A DNA stretch of 22,331 bases, taken from contig JBKJUK010000343.1 in NCBI GenBank assembly GCA_046590705.1, forward strand, positions 1-22,331, given 5' to 3'. Below the pieces are notes generated by a model, which was not told where the DNA came from, searched no databases, and saw only the letters and a list, made by a program, of their open reading frames with translations. The DNA comes from JBKJUK01 sp046590705. Its GTDB lineage: Bacteria; Acidobacteriota; Thermoanaerobaculia; Gp7-AA8. Below are positions 14,937-22,331 of the stretch, piece after piece; within the stretch, counting starts at the first letter, position 1, and each line of letters begins with the position of its first letter. Position numbers and translations under genes: made by a program.

Positions 14937-16085
14937 TCAGGGTTTCTGCTTGTGAAAGAAAGCAACCAGCTTCGGCGAAAAGTACTTCGGGTCGAGCCTC
15001 GCGGCCCTGCTGATCCCCAGAGCTTTCTGGAAATCGCGGGCAGCAGAGCCTTCGAGATCGCTGGCGTTCGAAAGGACTGACCGCGTGTAGCGGGCCGATG
15101 CTCGAAGCATGTAGCCCTCCAGCTTGCGATCATTCGAGTCGATCAGAAGTCCTGCGAAAGCCTCCGCGTTGATATAATCGCCGACCGCGAATGCCGAATA
15201 CGTGCGCTGAAGCAGAGTGACGCTTTCTTCAGCCCGCTCGGCTCCGCGCCTCGCCTCCGTTCGTCCGATCTGTCCGCCCGGGCCTTCCTCTCGTTGCCGG
15301 ATAGCATTGCGCCGCGAGGGCTCCGATGGCGAAGCCATCTTCGCTTTGGATGAAGAAATCGGTGTGCTGTCGACCACCCTCGCCGGAACTGGTTCCGGCG
15401 AGAACACGATCGGTACCGAAGACGCTGCCGCTGCCGGGGGCTGCAATCCAACCTTGACGTTCGATCTCTGCGCCGCCGTGCCCGCTTCGGCGAAAAGCTG
15501 CGCGGCGGCGCGAGCGGATTTCAGGGCACCATCAAAATCATTCGCTTTTTTTCTCGAGAATCCTTCCTGTAATTCCTGAACCCCCCGCCTGAATGCATCC
15601 GTCCGCGTCGCTCCTGCACTCGCGGCTCGCATCTGAGCTGACATCGCGAGACCGAGCTGCTGGTCTAGAGTGGCTTTGCGTGCGTCCCGCAACCCCTCTT
15701 TTTCCCGTGACGCGTCAGCGGCCGTCCCGGAGAGCGCGGCGCGAAGATCCGCATAGTACGCCGTCTTCTGGATGACATTGTGCGACTCGCTCACGCGCAA
15801 CGCGCGTTGACCGCCTTCGCGGTCTCCCGTCTGGATCAACGCGAGGCCGAGCCAGAAATGAGGAACGTAAAGTACCGATCGATTACGAAACCGCGCCGAC
15901 GCTTCCTCTACCGGTTTCGCACTGATGGCTCGGGTCATCTGTTGCACGACCGCGGTCCACTCGCGTCGCTGTGCCGCCGCGATTCCTTTCTGATACACCT
16001 CGAGCCAGCTCTCAGCGCCGCGAGCGGATGCGCCCGGAACAATCAGCGTAGAGCCGATGAGGAAGGCGGAGATGAGCTTATTCAT
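14937..16085 (-). CDS. Exported TPR-like protein, kinase partner
   Basis: The 382-residue protein has a signal peptide (MNKLISAFLIGSTLIVPGASARG). An N-terminal TPR-like helical region (about 28-105) includes YVPHFWLGLALIQTGDREGGQRAL, a form common in secreted TPR proteins. The middle (about 200-290) is an Ala/Pro/Ser-rich, charged, probably disordered linker. A second helical repeat region (about 290-382) ends in LDPKYFSPKLVAFF. There are no enzymatic motifs, so a scaffold or binding role is likely. Its ATG overlaps the kinase stop as ATGA, which indicates translational coupling. A plausible job is to bind the kinase's outer PEGA-like domain, but that is inferred from gene order. Confidence 0.85.
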   Translation of the reverse strand: MNKLISAFLIGSTLIVPGASARGAESWLEVYQKGIAAAQRREWTAVVQQMTRAISAKPVEEASARFRNRSVLYVPHFWLGLALIQTGDREGGQRALRVSESHNVIQKTAYYADLRAALSGTAADASREKEGLRDARKATLDQQLGLAMSAQMRAASAGATRTDAFRRGVQELQEGFSRKKANDFDGALKSARAAAQLFAEAGTAAQRSNVKVGLQPPAAAASSVPIVFSPEPVPARVVDSTPISSSKAKMASPSEPSRRNAIRQREEGPGGQIGRTEARRGAERAEESVTLLQRTYSAFAVGDYINAEAFAGLLIDSNDRKLEGYMLRASARYTRSVLSNASDLEGSAARDFQKALGISRAARLDPKYFSPKLVAFFHKQKP

Positions 16086-17746
16086 CGACGCACATCCACG
16101 AAGCTCGGGACAATCGAACGATCTCCAGACATCAGCTGCAGATTCATGGTCTGCGTCCCACCTGCCCTGATACTGACGGTTTCTACCTTTTCACCAAACG
16201 TTGGATGCCGCACCACGATGCGATAAGTGCCGGGAGAGAGTTGGAGCGTCACCGGAGTCACGGTTCCGGTGGCCGGGACCGTCTTTCCAGAATGGATTTC
16301 TCTGATCTCGGTCACTTCCCCCCACGGAAATGCGTTGAGCGCGAGTTCTCCGCCGACGATCGATTGTCCGGTCATGGAGGCCATCACGGGAGAGGCGACA
16401 GTCGGAACGTCCCCCTCCTTGCGCATCATCAAACTGACCACCGCTACCATCACGCAGCCGATTGCGAAAACACCACCGACGCGTGCGAAGATCCTTCGCT
16501 GCGAAAGTGAAAAATTGAACCTCTGAATGAGTGTACGATCGGCGCTCGGTGACGCATCGATCTGCGTAACGTGCGCGGCCGCCCTTCCGGGGACTGTGTT
16601 TCTGACCGTGACCGGCAGCGGCTGGTCCGTCATTTCCGTGTCGGCGGATTGAGCTGCAATTCGATTGGTCTCTGCATCGAGAACGGCTTCGGGCGTCGTT
16701 TCGTCGTCCGCTGTCGGCTTCGGCCGACCGAGGTTCTCGATCGTTCGCAAGTCGACCGCCTCACCGGTGAGCGCACCGGGAGCATCGTTCGGAAGAAATG
16801 GAGCGACTGCGCTGAGGGCGGCAGCGAAAGCTCGAGCGCTGGCAAATCGATCGTCGCGATCCTTCTCGAGAGCGCGAAAGACGAGAGCTTCGAGCTCGGC
16901 AGGGACGCGGGTACGGGGATTTGCCTGATCGAAAGACGCGGCGCGTTCGCTCGAGTGCAGAACGAAGTACTGGTGGGGTGAGTCGGCGATGAATGGTGGC
17001 CGTCCGGCGAGCATCTCGTAGAGAACCACGCCGAACGAATACAGATCCGCTCTCGAATCGATCCGCTCCCCTTTTTTCAGAAGACCGAGTTGTTCGGGCG
17101 AACAGTATTTCCACTTTCCAATGAACATACCGGTTTTCGTATGTTCGTCCTGATCTTCTCCAGAGTGCTTGGCGATGCCGAGGTCGATGATCTTCACGAT
17201 CTCTTCCCCTTCGTCATTCCGGGTGATCATCACGTTTTCCGGACTGATGTCGCGGTGGACGACTCCGGAACGGTGAATCGCCTCGAGACCCTGGAGAACC
17301 AGCATCGCGATCTGGCATGCGTAGACCGGCGAGAGGAATCCGCGGGCGCGGAGAAGATCTCCGAGATTCACGCCCTCGATATACTCCCAGACCATGTAAT
17401 GAGAGCCGTCGGGCATCGTCGAGAAGTCGTAGAGGGTCGCCACGTTGTGGTGTTGAATCCTGGTGGCGAGCCTCGCTTCACGGATGAACCGCTCATTCGA
17501 ATCTGCCCGGTCGCTGATACTCGGGCGCATCAGTTTCACCACTCGAAGCGTGTTGAGATGAACATGAAGAACCTTGTACACCTCACCCATGCCGCCGACT
17601 CCCAGGCGCGAGAGAATCTTGTATTTCCCATCGATCGGTTTCTCGAGATTCTCGCGAAGGAAATCGGTGATTGGCTCACCGCAGTACGGGCATGCCTTGT
17701 AGCTCGATGTCGTGGATGTTTTGCAGCTGATGCAAAAAAATGACAC
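16082..17746 (-). CDS. Transmembrane Hanks-type Ser/Thr kinase, zinc-ribbon N-terminus, PEGA-like C-terminus
   Basis: The 554 residues contain, in order: a zinc ribbon Cys5xxCys8-x10-Cys19xxCys22; a kinase domain of about 42-312; a linker; one membrane helix at about 421-441; and a PEGA-like beta domain at about 466-538 facing outward. The kinase has the glycine loop LGVGGMGEVYK, Lys71, the catalytic HRDISPEN (164-171), DLG (188-190) in place of DFG, and SPE (216-218) in place of APE. The usual catalytic-loop Lys is Ser168, a variant known in many bacterial kinases, so activity is likely. The GTG at 17746 has AGGAG 8 nt upstream. It lies 11 bp after the FHA-STAS gene and is coupled to the TPR gene. 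Confidence 0.95.
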   Translation of the reverse strand: MSFFCISCKTSTTSSYKACPYCGEPITDFLRENLEKPIDGKYKILSRLGVGGMGEVYKVLHVHLNTLRVVKLMRPSISDRADSNERFIREARLATRIQHHNVATLYDFSTMPDGSHYMVWEYIEGVNLGDLLRARGFLSPVYACQIAMLVLQGLEAIHRSGVVHRDISPENVMITRNDEGEEIVKIIDLGIAKHSGEDQDEHTKTGMFIGKWKYCSPEQLGLLKKGERIDSRADLYSFGVVLYEMLAGRPPFIADSPHQYFVLHSSERAASFDQANPRTRVPAELEALVFRALEKDRDDRFASARAFAAALSAVAPFLPNDAPGALTGEAVDLRTIENLGRPKPTADDETTPEAVLDAETNRIAAQSADTEMTDQPLPVTVRNTVPGRAAAHVTQIDASPSADRTLIQRFNFSLSQRRIFARVGGVFAIGCVMVAVVSLMMRKEGDVPTVASPVMASMTGQSIVGGELALNAFPWGEVTEIREIHSGKTVPATGTVTPVTLQLSPGTYRIVVRHPTFGEKVETVSIRAGGTQTMNLQLMSGDRSIVPSFVDVRR

Positions 17747-17757
17747 GAGCAGCTCTC

Positions 17758-18843
17758 CTAGCGGCGCAATGATCTGACCGCAGATTCCTCGGTCCGTGAA
17801 ACGTGAGGAAGGATCTCGTGGCCAAGTGATGACTTTTCGAGAAGGTCGACAATGCGGGGTGTGCAGCGGACCAGACGTGTCGCCGCGGAGGATCGCGACG
17901 CCTCGGCGAAGATCCGGCTCAGGCTGCCGATTCCCGATGCGTCGATACCAATTAGATAACCGAAGTCGATGATCACGTCGTGGTTCTTTCGGATCAATTG
18001 GAGGACTTCGCGCTCGAATCGCGCGTAGGTCTTCGATCCGAGAAAGCCGACCAGCTCGAGAATGAACGTGCCGTCTCGAGAGCTCTGCCGTCTTTGAATG
18101 GTGAGGTTGAGATTCGGTGCTGCATCGATGACCGCAGCTCTCTCATCACCATGAGGCGAGAGGCGAAGGGTGAGTACGAAGCTGCAGATCCTGATGACAT
18201 CTCCGTCGCCAAGCAGAGATGACTCGCCCGGTGCGAGGGGGCGCCCGTTCACGTCGAGGCCGTTGATTGTGGACAAGCGCCTGATCCGAAACCCGCTACC
18301 GGTGTAATAGACCTGACAATGCTGCCGAGAAACGTCACTCGAATCGATGCGGATGTCACAGTCCCGCGTTCGGCCGATCAACGCCGTCTCCGAGAATTCG
18401 ACGGTCGATTTCACTCCATCAGCACCGACGATCTCGAATGCGCCACGCGCACGGCTCGTCGCCTCCGGCGGCGCTGCAGCCGGAATCTTCCCGAGTTCGG
18501 AAGTCCGCGCAAAATCGGTGCGGCCGACTTCGACCGTCTCCTCGTGCGGCTCGAGTGGAACCAACGTCATCTCGTATCCGGCGATGACGATCACCGTTGG
18601 TCTTTCAATGACGTCATTGTTACTCGCAGGCGCGCCATTGATGAGAACGCCGTTCCATCCCTGCTCGAGAACGCGGAATCGGGGTTCGTTCTCGACCTGC
18701 TTGAGAACCAGGTGCACCGACGAGACACGGTTGTCCCGAAGCACCACGTCATTCCTGAGATCGCGCCCGATAGACACAACTCTCTTGTCGAAGAGGGCAT
18801 CGTCGATGACCTCTCCGGCCTGTTCGACCAGAATTCGGAGCAT
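17758..18843 (-). CDS. FHA-FHA-STAS signalling protein
   Basis: The cytoplasmic 361-residue protein has two phosphothreonine-binding FHA domains and a C-terminal STAS domain of the anti-sigma-factor-antagonist type. FHA1 (about 1-98) shows Gly26-Arg27 and SSVHL; FHA2 (about 135-228) shows IGRTRDCDI, VSRQHC and DVNG. STAS (about 246-345) has the phosphorylation-type loop IDASGIGSL with Ser303. The ATG at 18843 was chosen because FHA1 begins there; the upstream extension to 18999 would overlap the divergent gene. It has no good Shine-Dalgarno, and TATACT lies 6 nt before the ATG, so it may be leaderless. As first gene before the kinase it is a likely kinase substrate and adaptor, joining phosphorylation to partner switching. 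Confidence 0.9.
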   Translation of the reverse strand: MLRILVEQAGEVIDDALFDKRVVSIGRDLRNDVVLRDNRVSSVHLVLKQVENEPRFRVLEQGWNGVLINGAPASNNDVIERPTVIVIAGYEMTLVPLEPHEETVEVGRTDFARTSELGKIPAAAPPEATSRARGAFEIVGADGVKSTVEFSETALIGRTRDCDIRIDSSDVSRQHCQVYYTGSGFRIRRLSTINGLDVNGRPLAPGESSLLGDGDVIRICSFVLTLRLSPHGDERAAVIDAAPNLNLTIQRRQSSRDGTFILELVGFLGSKTYARFEREVLQLIRKNHDVIIDFGYLIGIDASGIGSLSRIFAEASRSSAATRLVRCTPRIVDLLEKSSLGHEILPHVSRTEESAVRSLRR

Positions 18844-18928
18844 GCACCGAGTATAGACTCTCCTGATCCACGAATCGACGGTTCCACATATAGAATGTTG
18901 CGAACCAATCTTCGATAAGGGGTCCTCG
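18844..18928. promoter_or_regulatory. Divergent promoter region of the kinase island
   Basis: The 85 bp separate two start codons pointing away from each other. Minus strand: TATACT (18850-18855) lies 6 nt from the FHA-STAS ATG. Plus strand: TATAGAAT (18889-18896) lies 32 nt before the ATG at 18929. The -35 boxes are not recognisable on either side. Shared control of both operons is an inference. Confidence 0.5.
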
Positions 18929-20092
18929 ATGAGTTTCCGCGTGTTACTCGTGTGTGCGCTGACTACGCTCGTCTGCAGCAGTGCGTCTGCGCAGCTCACG
19001 TGCGCGGCTTCCGGATCGAACCAGTGCGATGCGCTTCACTATCATGTGGGATCTTGGAATCCCGAGACGAGGCAGCATGTAGAAGTTTATGGGCAGAATT
19101 CGTTCTCGACGCTGGAGCTTTGCGAAGCGGCGAAGACGGCAGAAGCGGCACTCGATGCGGCTGCGATCTCTTATCTCAGGAAAGCAGCTCCCAAAATGAA
19201 AACGTCGTCCTCGAAGTTCGGAGTGTGTCACTGCGACCTGACGGAGGTGAAGACGCACTCCAATTACCTCGTCCAGTCGCGCCGCGATGCAATGATCCGT
19301 GGCCACCGCGAACTGAAGCTTTTAATGGTTGAGCTCCTCGTTCAGGAGGACGCAACGATGGATCACGAGGTGGTGCGCGCGTATCTATCCGGGGCATCAG
19401 CGCTCGGAACCTCCATTTCGTACTGGCCGAGGGAGGCGACATTCATTGAGGCGCGAGGAAGTCAGATCCTCGATGAATCGCAGACGAAGATGGAACCTAC
19501 CGCCATCACGTCACCGAAATCAGCAGGTATCGTAGGCGGATCGATCGGACTTGCTGCTGTCAATCTCGATTTCAAAGTGTTCGCCGCCGCACCGGATGAG
19601 TCTACGGAGGCCTCGGTCGCGGAGATTCCATTTCTTGGCGTCGAAATGTCGAGAATCTCCGGCATCCTTGAGTCAATCGCGGAGAGCGACGATGCCGAGT
19701 CGCTGCTGGAGGCCGCGAATGTGCGCATTCAGATCCTCACAAATCTCCGCAAGGTCGCCGAAAGCGGCGGCGAGCGCAGCAGATTGTTGTCGCGAATGAG
19801 AGCTGCAGCTACGGAGAACGAACGTCGGCTCCTGATCTCCTCGATGTTCGGAAGTCTCGTCGCCGCTCACTGGGCTCCGGCCGATGCGAAAAAAATGCAA
19901 TTTTCCATTCCGGCATCGATCCGAAATGATCCTGTCGCGATCCTTCGGGATACCACTGGCCGCTACACCGATGATCAGCGGAAGCTCGCGCTCTTCTTCT
20001 TCCTGTCCGCGAACGCGGAATTGACCGAGAGCGAGGAGATCTGGGTCTCCAACATCATTGACGGAAACTTACCGGAAGGAGCATCGAAGTGA
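18929..20092 (+). CDS. Exported protein of unknown function, kinase island
   Basis: I do not recognise the family. The 387-residue product has a clear signal peptide (MSFRVLLVCALTTLVCSSASAQ, cleavage about 22). The first ~100 mature residues contain five Cys (LTC, NQC, LELC, GVCHC) and aromatic strands such as HYHVGSWNPETRQHVEVYG, suggesting a disulfide- or metal-stabilised domain. The C-terminal part is mostly helical, with RISGILESIAESDDAESLLEA near 260 and a hydrophobic KLALFFFLSANAE near the end. The ATG at 18929 has AAGGGG 6 nt upstream. It overlaps the next gene by GTGA. It is divergent from the FHA-STAS, kinase and TPR operon, so a role in the same envelope signalling unit is plausible. 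Confidence 0.8.
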   Translation: MSFRVLLVCALTTLVCSSASAQLTCAASGSNQCDALHYHVGSWNPETRQHVEVYGQNSFSTLELCEAAKTAEAALDAAAISYLRKAAPKMKTSSSKFGVCHCDLTEVKTHSNYLVQSRRDAMIRGHRELKLLMVELLVQEDATMDHEVVRAYLSGASALGTSISYWPREATFIEARGSQILDESQTKMEPTAITSPKSAGIVGGSIGLAAVNLDFKVFAAAPDESTEASVAEIPFLGVEMSRISGILESIAESDDAESLLEAANVRIQILTNLRKVAESGGERSRLLSRMRAAATENERRLLISSMFGSLVAAHWAPADAKKMQFSIPASIRNDPVAILRDTTGRYTDDQRKLALFFFLSANAELTESEEIWVSNIIDGNLPEGASK

Positions 20093-21804
20093 CAGGCAAG
20101 GGAGTCATCGGTTTCCTTCTCATGGCATGCGCGTCAGCGCTGCTCGCTCAGGCCGAAATCGCTGTCGACATTCGGCCGAAACCTGCTCCGGCAAAGTCAG
20201 CACCCGATCCGAAACAGACCGAACTCCTCCGCGCGGCCACGTTCGCGGAGAAATACTTTGCGATCAACGATTATCAGTCCGCGCTCGAGCGGTACGCGCG
20301 GGCGGATGCGCTGCTCCCGAATCATCCCGCCGTACTGTTCAACACGGCACTGATCCTCGGCAGGATAGGCCGACTCGCCGAGGCACAGGCGAAGATCGAT
20401 CGGTACCTCGAGCTCTACCCTGCTGGTGAGGAAATGGAGCAGGTTCAGAAGCTCCGTCTCGACCTTGATTTCGAGCGGGAGCTTCGTCAGAAGCAGCAGG
20501 AGAGTCAGAGCTACGTCGAATTATTCGATCGTGCACGCTTTCTCTACGAGAAAGGCGGGATCATTGCTTCGCTGGCGCTTCTTGAAAAGGCAGCGCAGCA
20601 GCAGCCCTCCGATGCAGCTGTCACACTGAATCAGTCGGTGGCATTTGAAGCTCTCGGGGACTACGCCCAGGCGACAGAGCGGCTGCGAAAGTTTCAGGCA
20701 CTTTCTCCCGGGGCGGGTAAAGCTGCGGCAAGTGCGAGAATTTTTGCGCTCGAAACTGAGGTCAGCGATCGGAGGGATAACCACGTCTGTCCCTTTTGCG
20801 GCGAGAAAGTGTCGAGAGATTCACTCTGGTGTCCGCGCTGTTGGCACGGTCCTTACGAACCGCCCGCGGCGCGCTTCAGCACCCGTCCGTGCGGGGAGGG
20901 GGCCAGTGCAACGCGCACGACTTTTTACAGCAATGAACGGGTGCATCAAAACGAAGACCTCGCCTGCAACTTCACGGGAAGTCGGAGCGAGTTACTCCGC
21001 TTCAGTACGGCCAAGCAGCGGTTGATCAGGAAAGCGAGGATCGACGAGGGTTGGACGTTCCGCGAAGATGCTCTGGTCAGCTACCGCGCACGGGAATCCA
21101 ACGTTCTAAGACTCGTTCAGGGAAACACTCTTGAAAAGCTCATCAATCTGAGCACAGGCGACGTTCTCAACTACTCCGGACATTCGTCGGGGAACCGGTG
21201 GCTCCTCGATCAGGAACAGGTCGTCGTTGACGGTCAGAGATTTGATAAGAGCTACACATACGACGAGAGCGGGCGAATCATGTTGGAACTCGTCCGCTAT
21301 CAGAACGGCGCCGGGTGCGGTCATCAGATCCAGATGACCGCTGCGTACCACTATGGCGGTTCGACTCTCGAGTCCGTCAGCCTCCTCGGGCAGTACACGG
21401 GATTCGAGATGGAAGGGGCGCCGAAGGTAGAGTGGAAGGGAACGATGCGATTCACTCACGACGATCAAGGTCGGGTGGCTAAAGAAGAGTTTCTGCTCGA
21501 GAGCCATACGAAGACGTGGGCGAAGAAAGCGTTCCGACCGCTTCGCGATCAACTCGGAACGATATACGCCTCGATGCGCGTGAAAAAACCTCTCGACATC
21601 ATGAAGACGGGTGACATCTGCACGACAGTGGGTTCACGACTCGTCAGCAATCAGATCGATCTCCGGGCCTTTCATACCATCGCGCCTGATCTTGCGATCG
21701 TCCTCCCTTTGCGTACGTCGAAAGTCGTGGTCAAGCTCACGTATCCCCCCGGATTCAAGGTCGAAGGAGGCTCTGACGGTCGCGCTGCCAGCGTGCATCC
21801 TTAG
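20089..21804 (+). CDS. Exported TPR and zinc-ribbon protein with unrecognised C-terminal region
   Basis: The 571-residue product has an N-terminal export signal (GVIGFLLMACASALLAQA); LMAC could also be a weak lipobox. Residues 45-220 are TPR-like helices (INDYQSALERYARADALLPNHPAVLFNTALIL and a second set after 140). A zinc ribbon follows, Cys234xxCys237-x10-Cys248xxCys251 (CPFCGEKVSRDSLWCPRCW). Residues 265-571 form a large beta-rich region I cannot assign. It has alternating strands, DESGRIMLELVRYQNGAG and DDQGRVAKEEF turns, and a few Cys, somewhat RHS/YD-like in style but not clearly of that family. The GTG start at 20089 overlaps the previous stop and has GGAAGGAG 7 nt upstream. It is probably periplasmic and part of the kinase island. 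Confidence 0.82.
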   Translation: MTGKGVIGFLLMACASALLAQAEIAVDIRPKPAPAKSAPDPKQTELLRAATFAEKYFAINDYQSALERYARADALLPNHPAVLFNTALILGRIGRLAEAQAKIDRYLELYPAGEEMEQVQKLRLDLDFERELRQKQQESQSYVELFDRARFLYEKGGIIASLALLEKAAQQQPSDAAVTLNQSVAFEALGDYAQATERLRKFQALSPGAGKAAASARIFALETEVSDRRDNHVCPFCGEKVSRDSLWCPRCWHGPYEPPAARFSTRPCGEGASATRTTFYSNERVHQNEDLACNFTGSRSELLRFSTAKQRLIRKARIDEGWTFREDALVSYRARESNVLRLVQGNTLEKLINLSTGDVLNYSGHSSGNRWLLDQEQVVVDGQRFDKSYTYDESGRIMLELVRYQNGAGCGHQIQMTAAYHYGGSTLESVSLLGQYTGFEMEGAPKVEWKGTMRFTHDDQGRVAKEEFLLESHTKTWAKKAFRPLRDQLGTIYASMRVKKPLDIMKTGDICTTVGSRLVSNQIDLRAFHTIAPDLAIVLPLRTSKVVVKLTYPPGFKVEGGSDGRAASVHP

Positions 21805-21874
21805 TGTGGAGTCGTGTTGCGGTCGGTCGAAGCTTGGCCAGGTTGAACCATGTTGCCCATGTTGGCACTGTTGG

Positions 21875-22069
21875 CCCACGTTAGGGCGAGCCCACAGCCC
21901 ATGTTAGCCCACGTTAGGGTCGGAGCTTCACCACACCACGCGTTAGCCCACGTTAGCCCACGTTAGGGTCGGAGCTTCACCCCACGTTAGGGTCGGAGCT
22001 TTACCACACTGGGGTACCTCCAAAGGAAGTCCGCGAGGGTCGACCCATATTGGGGTCGAAGCATTACCT
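21875..22069. repeat. GTTAGGGTCGGAGCTTCACC repeat cluster
   Basis: The 20-mer GTTAGGGTCGGAGCTTCACC occurs at 21913-21932 and 21962-21981, and with one change at 21986-22005. A degenerate form lies near 22053-22069. Between them the word CCCACGTTAG or CCCATGTTAG recurs from 21875 onward. No gene is visible from 21805 to 22096. The core GGTCGGAGCTTCA differs by one base from the GGTCGCAGCTTCA words at 14.1 kb. Confidence 0.85.
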
Positions 22070-22096
22070 GTAAAGGGGATCACCTTCGTCGGACCG

Positions 22097-22252
22097 CTAT
22101 CTCCTTTTGACCGTGACCAGGGCGCGTGATTCGGGGTCCCTGGACCATTCTTGCCATTCGCGGAACTCTCGTCGCGGCACGATCAGGCGATCGAGGGACG
22201 GCGTTCCATGCGCGAGCGAGAGATCGCGACCTTGAAGATGGAAGCTCCGCCC
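22097..22252 (-). pseudogene. Possible gene 3' end, frameshifted or decayed
   Basis: An open stretch of 51 codons on the minus strand ends in TAG at 22097. It reads with normal coding bias (SLDRLIVPRREFREWQEW...) but has no start codon or ribosome site, and an in-frame TGA lies just upstream at 22253. A different frame is open from there to the window edge. This may be the C-terminus of a gene entering from the right with a frameshift, a decayed fragment, or chance. I do not recognise the protein. Confidence 0.3.
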
Positions 22253-22331
22253 TCAACACATCGTGTTTGACGAGGTTCGGAGGGAGCCTTCCGGGGCGTT
22301 CCTTCTTACGCGAGAGCGAGTCGAAGTTGCG

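Noticed and set aside
14937..16085. Intact transposase or IS genes in the repeat regions
   Set aside because: I looked for DDE, Y1 and HUH-type motifs in open frames at 1-457, 7.0-8.4 kb, 13.8-14.9 kb and 21.8-22.3 kb, and none is visible; the only large open frame nearby (coordinates given) is the exported TPR protein.
17090..17743. 217-codon plus-strand open frame opposite the kinase
   Set aside because: It is exactly antisense to the kinase domain, whose motifs are unambiguous.
16082..17746. Kinase as a pseudokinase because HRDISPEN lacks the usual Lys and DFG is DLG
   Set aside because: The Lys71, HRD Asp166, Asn171 and DLG Asp188 are all present, and Ser at the catalytic-loop Lys position is common in bacterial kinases.
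21875..22005. CRISPR or iteron-type origin
   Set aside because: Three 20-bp copies have irregular 5-30 bp spacing filled with variants of the same word; no replication or cas gene is present.
1..22331. tRNA, rRNA or riboswitch genes
   Set aside because: No T-loop GGTTCRANNCC with matching acceptor stems, rRNA-like stretch or recognisable riboswitch core was found by eye; a covariance-model scan would be decisive.

Overview
The window is about 22 kb of high-GC bacterial chromosome with no rRNA, tRNA, CRISPR array or intact transposase gene that I can see. The gene content fits an Acidobacteriota-like soil or sediment bacterium: secreted S9A and M13 peptidases, a Hanks-type kinase with a PEGA-like tail, secreted TPR proteins, a DUF4920 protein and long repeat-filled intergenic gaps. 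This is inferred from style and not from a marker gene. Several promoters look like TACACT or TATACT boxes, and two minus-strand genes look leaderless.

Layout. Bases 1-457 are repeats only. Bases 458-4376 hold three minus-strand genes: phosphoglucomutase (pgm), an SDR/DUF2867 epimerase-like protein and a YaiI/UPF0178 protein. Bases 4400-4660 are a repeat patch. Next come a secreted prolyl oligopeptidase (+), an SGNH esterase (-) and a secreted M13 metallopeptidase (+), separated by nested inverted-repeat elements at 6970-7146 and 7946-8404. Bases 10818-13272 form a minus-strand cassette: a 79-residue Asp-rich repeat peptide, a JmjC/cupin_4 oxygenase and a sucrase/ferredoxin-like [2Fe-2S] protein. 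A DUF4920 protein lies just upstream. Bases 13819-14555 are a dense repeat patch built around the word GAAGCTGCGACCCC.

Bases 14937-21804 are a signalling island of two divergent operons sharing an 85-bp intergenic region. On the minus strand are an FHA-FHA-STAS protein, a zinc-ribbon Ser/Thr kinase with one membrane span and a PEGA-like outer domain, and an exported TPR protein. On the plus strand are an exported Cys-containing protein and an exported TPR/zinc-ribbon protein with a large unrecognised C-terminal region. The window ends in another repeat cluster and what may be a decayed or frameshifted gene end.

Two candidates for undescribed systems stand out. The first is the Asp-rich peptide, oxygenase and ferredoxin cassette, which looks like a peptide-modification (RiPP-like) locus although nothing here proves it. 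The second is the five-gene kinase/STAS/TPR island, where the kinase N-terminus and an exported protein carry the same CxxC-x10-CxxC spacing. The intergenic repeat words, including a near-shared GGTCG[C/G]AGCTTCA core in two distant clusters, are a third pattern worth study.
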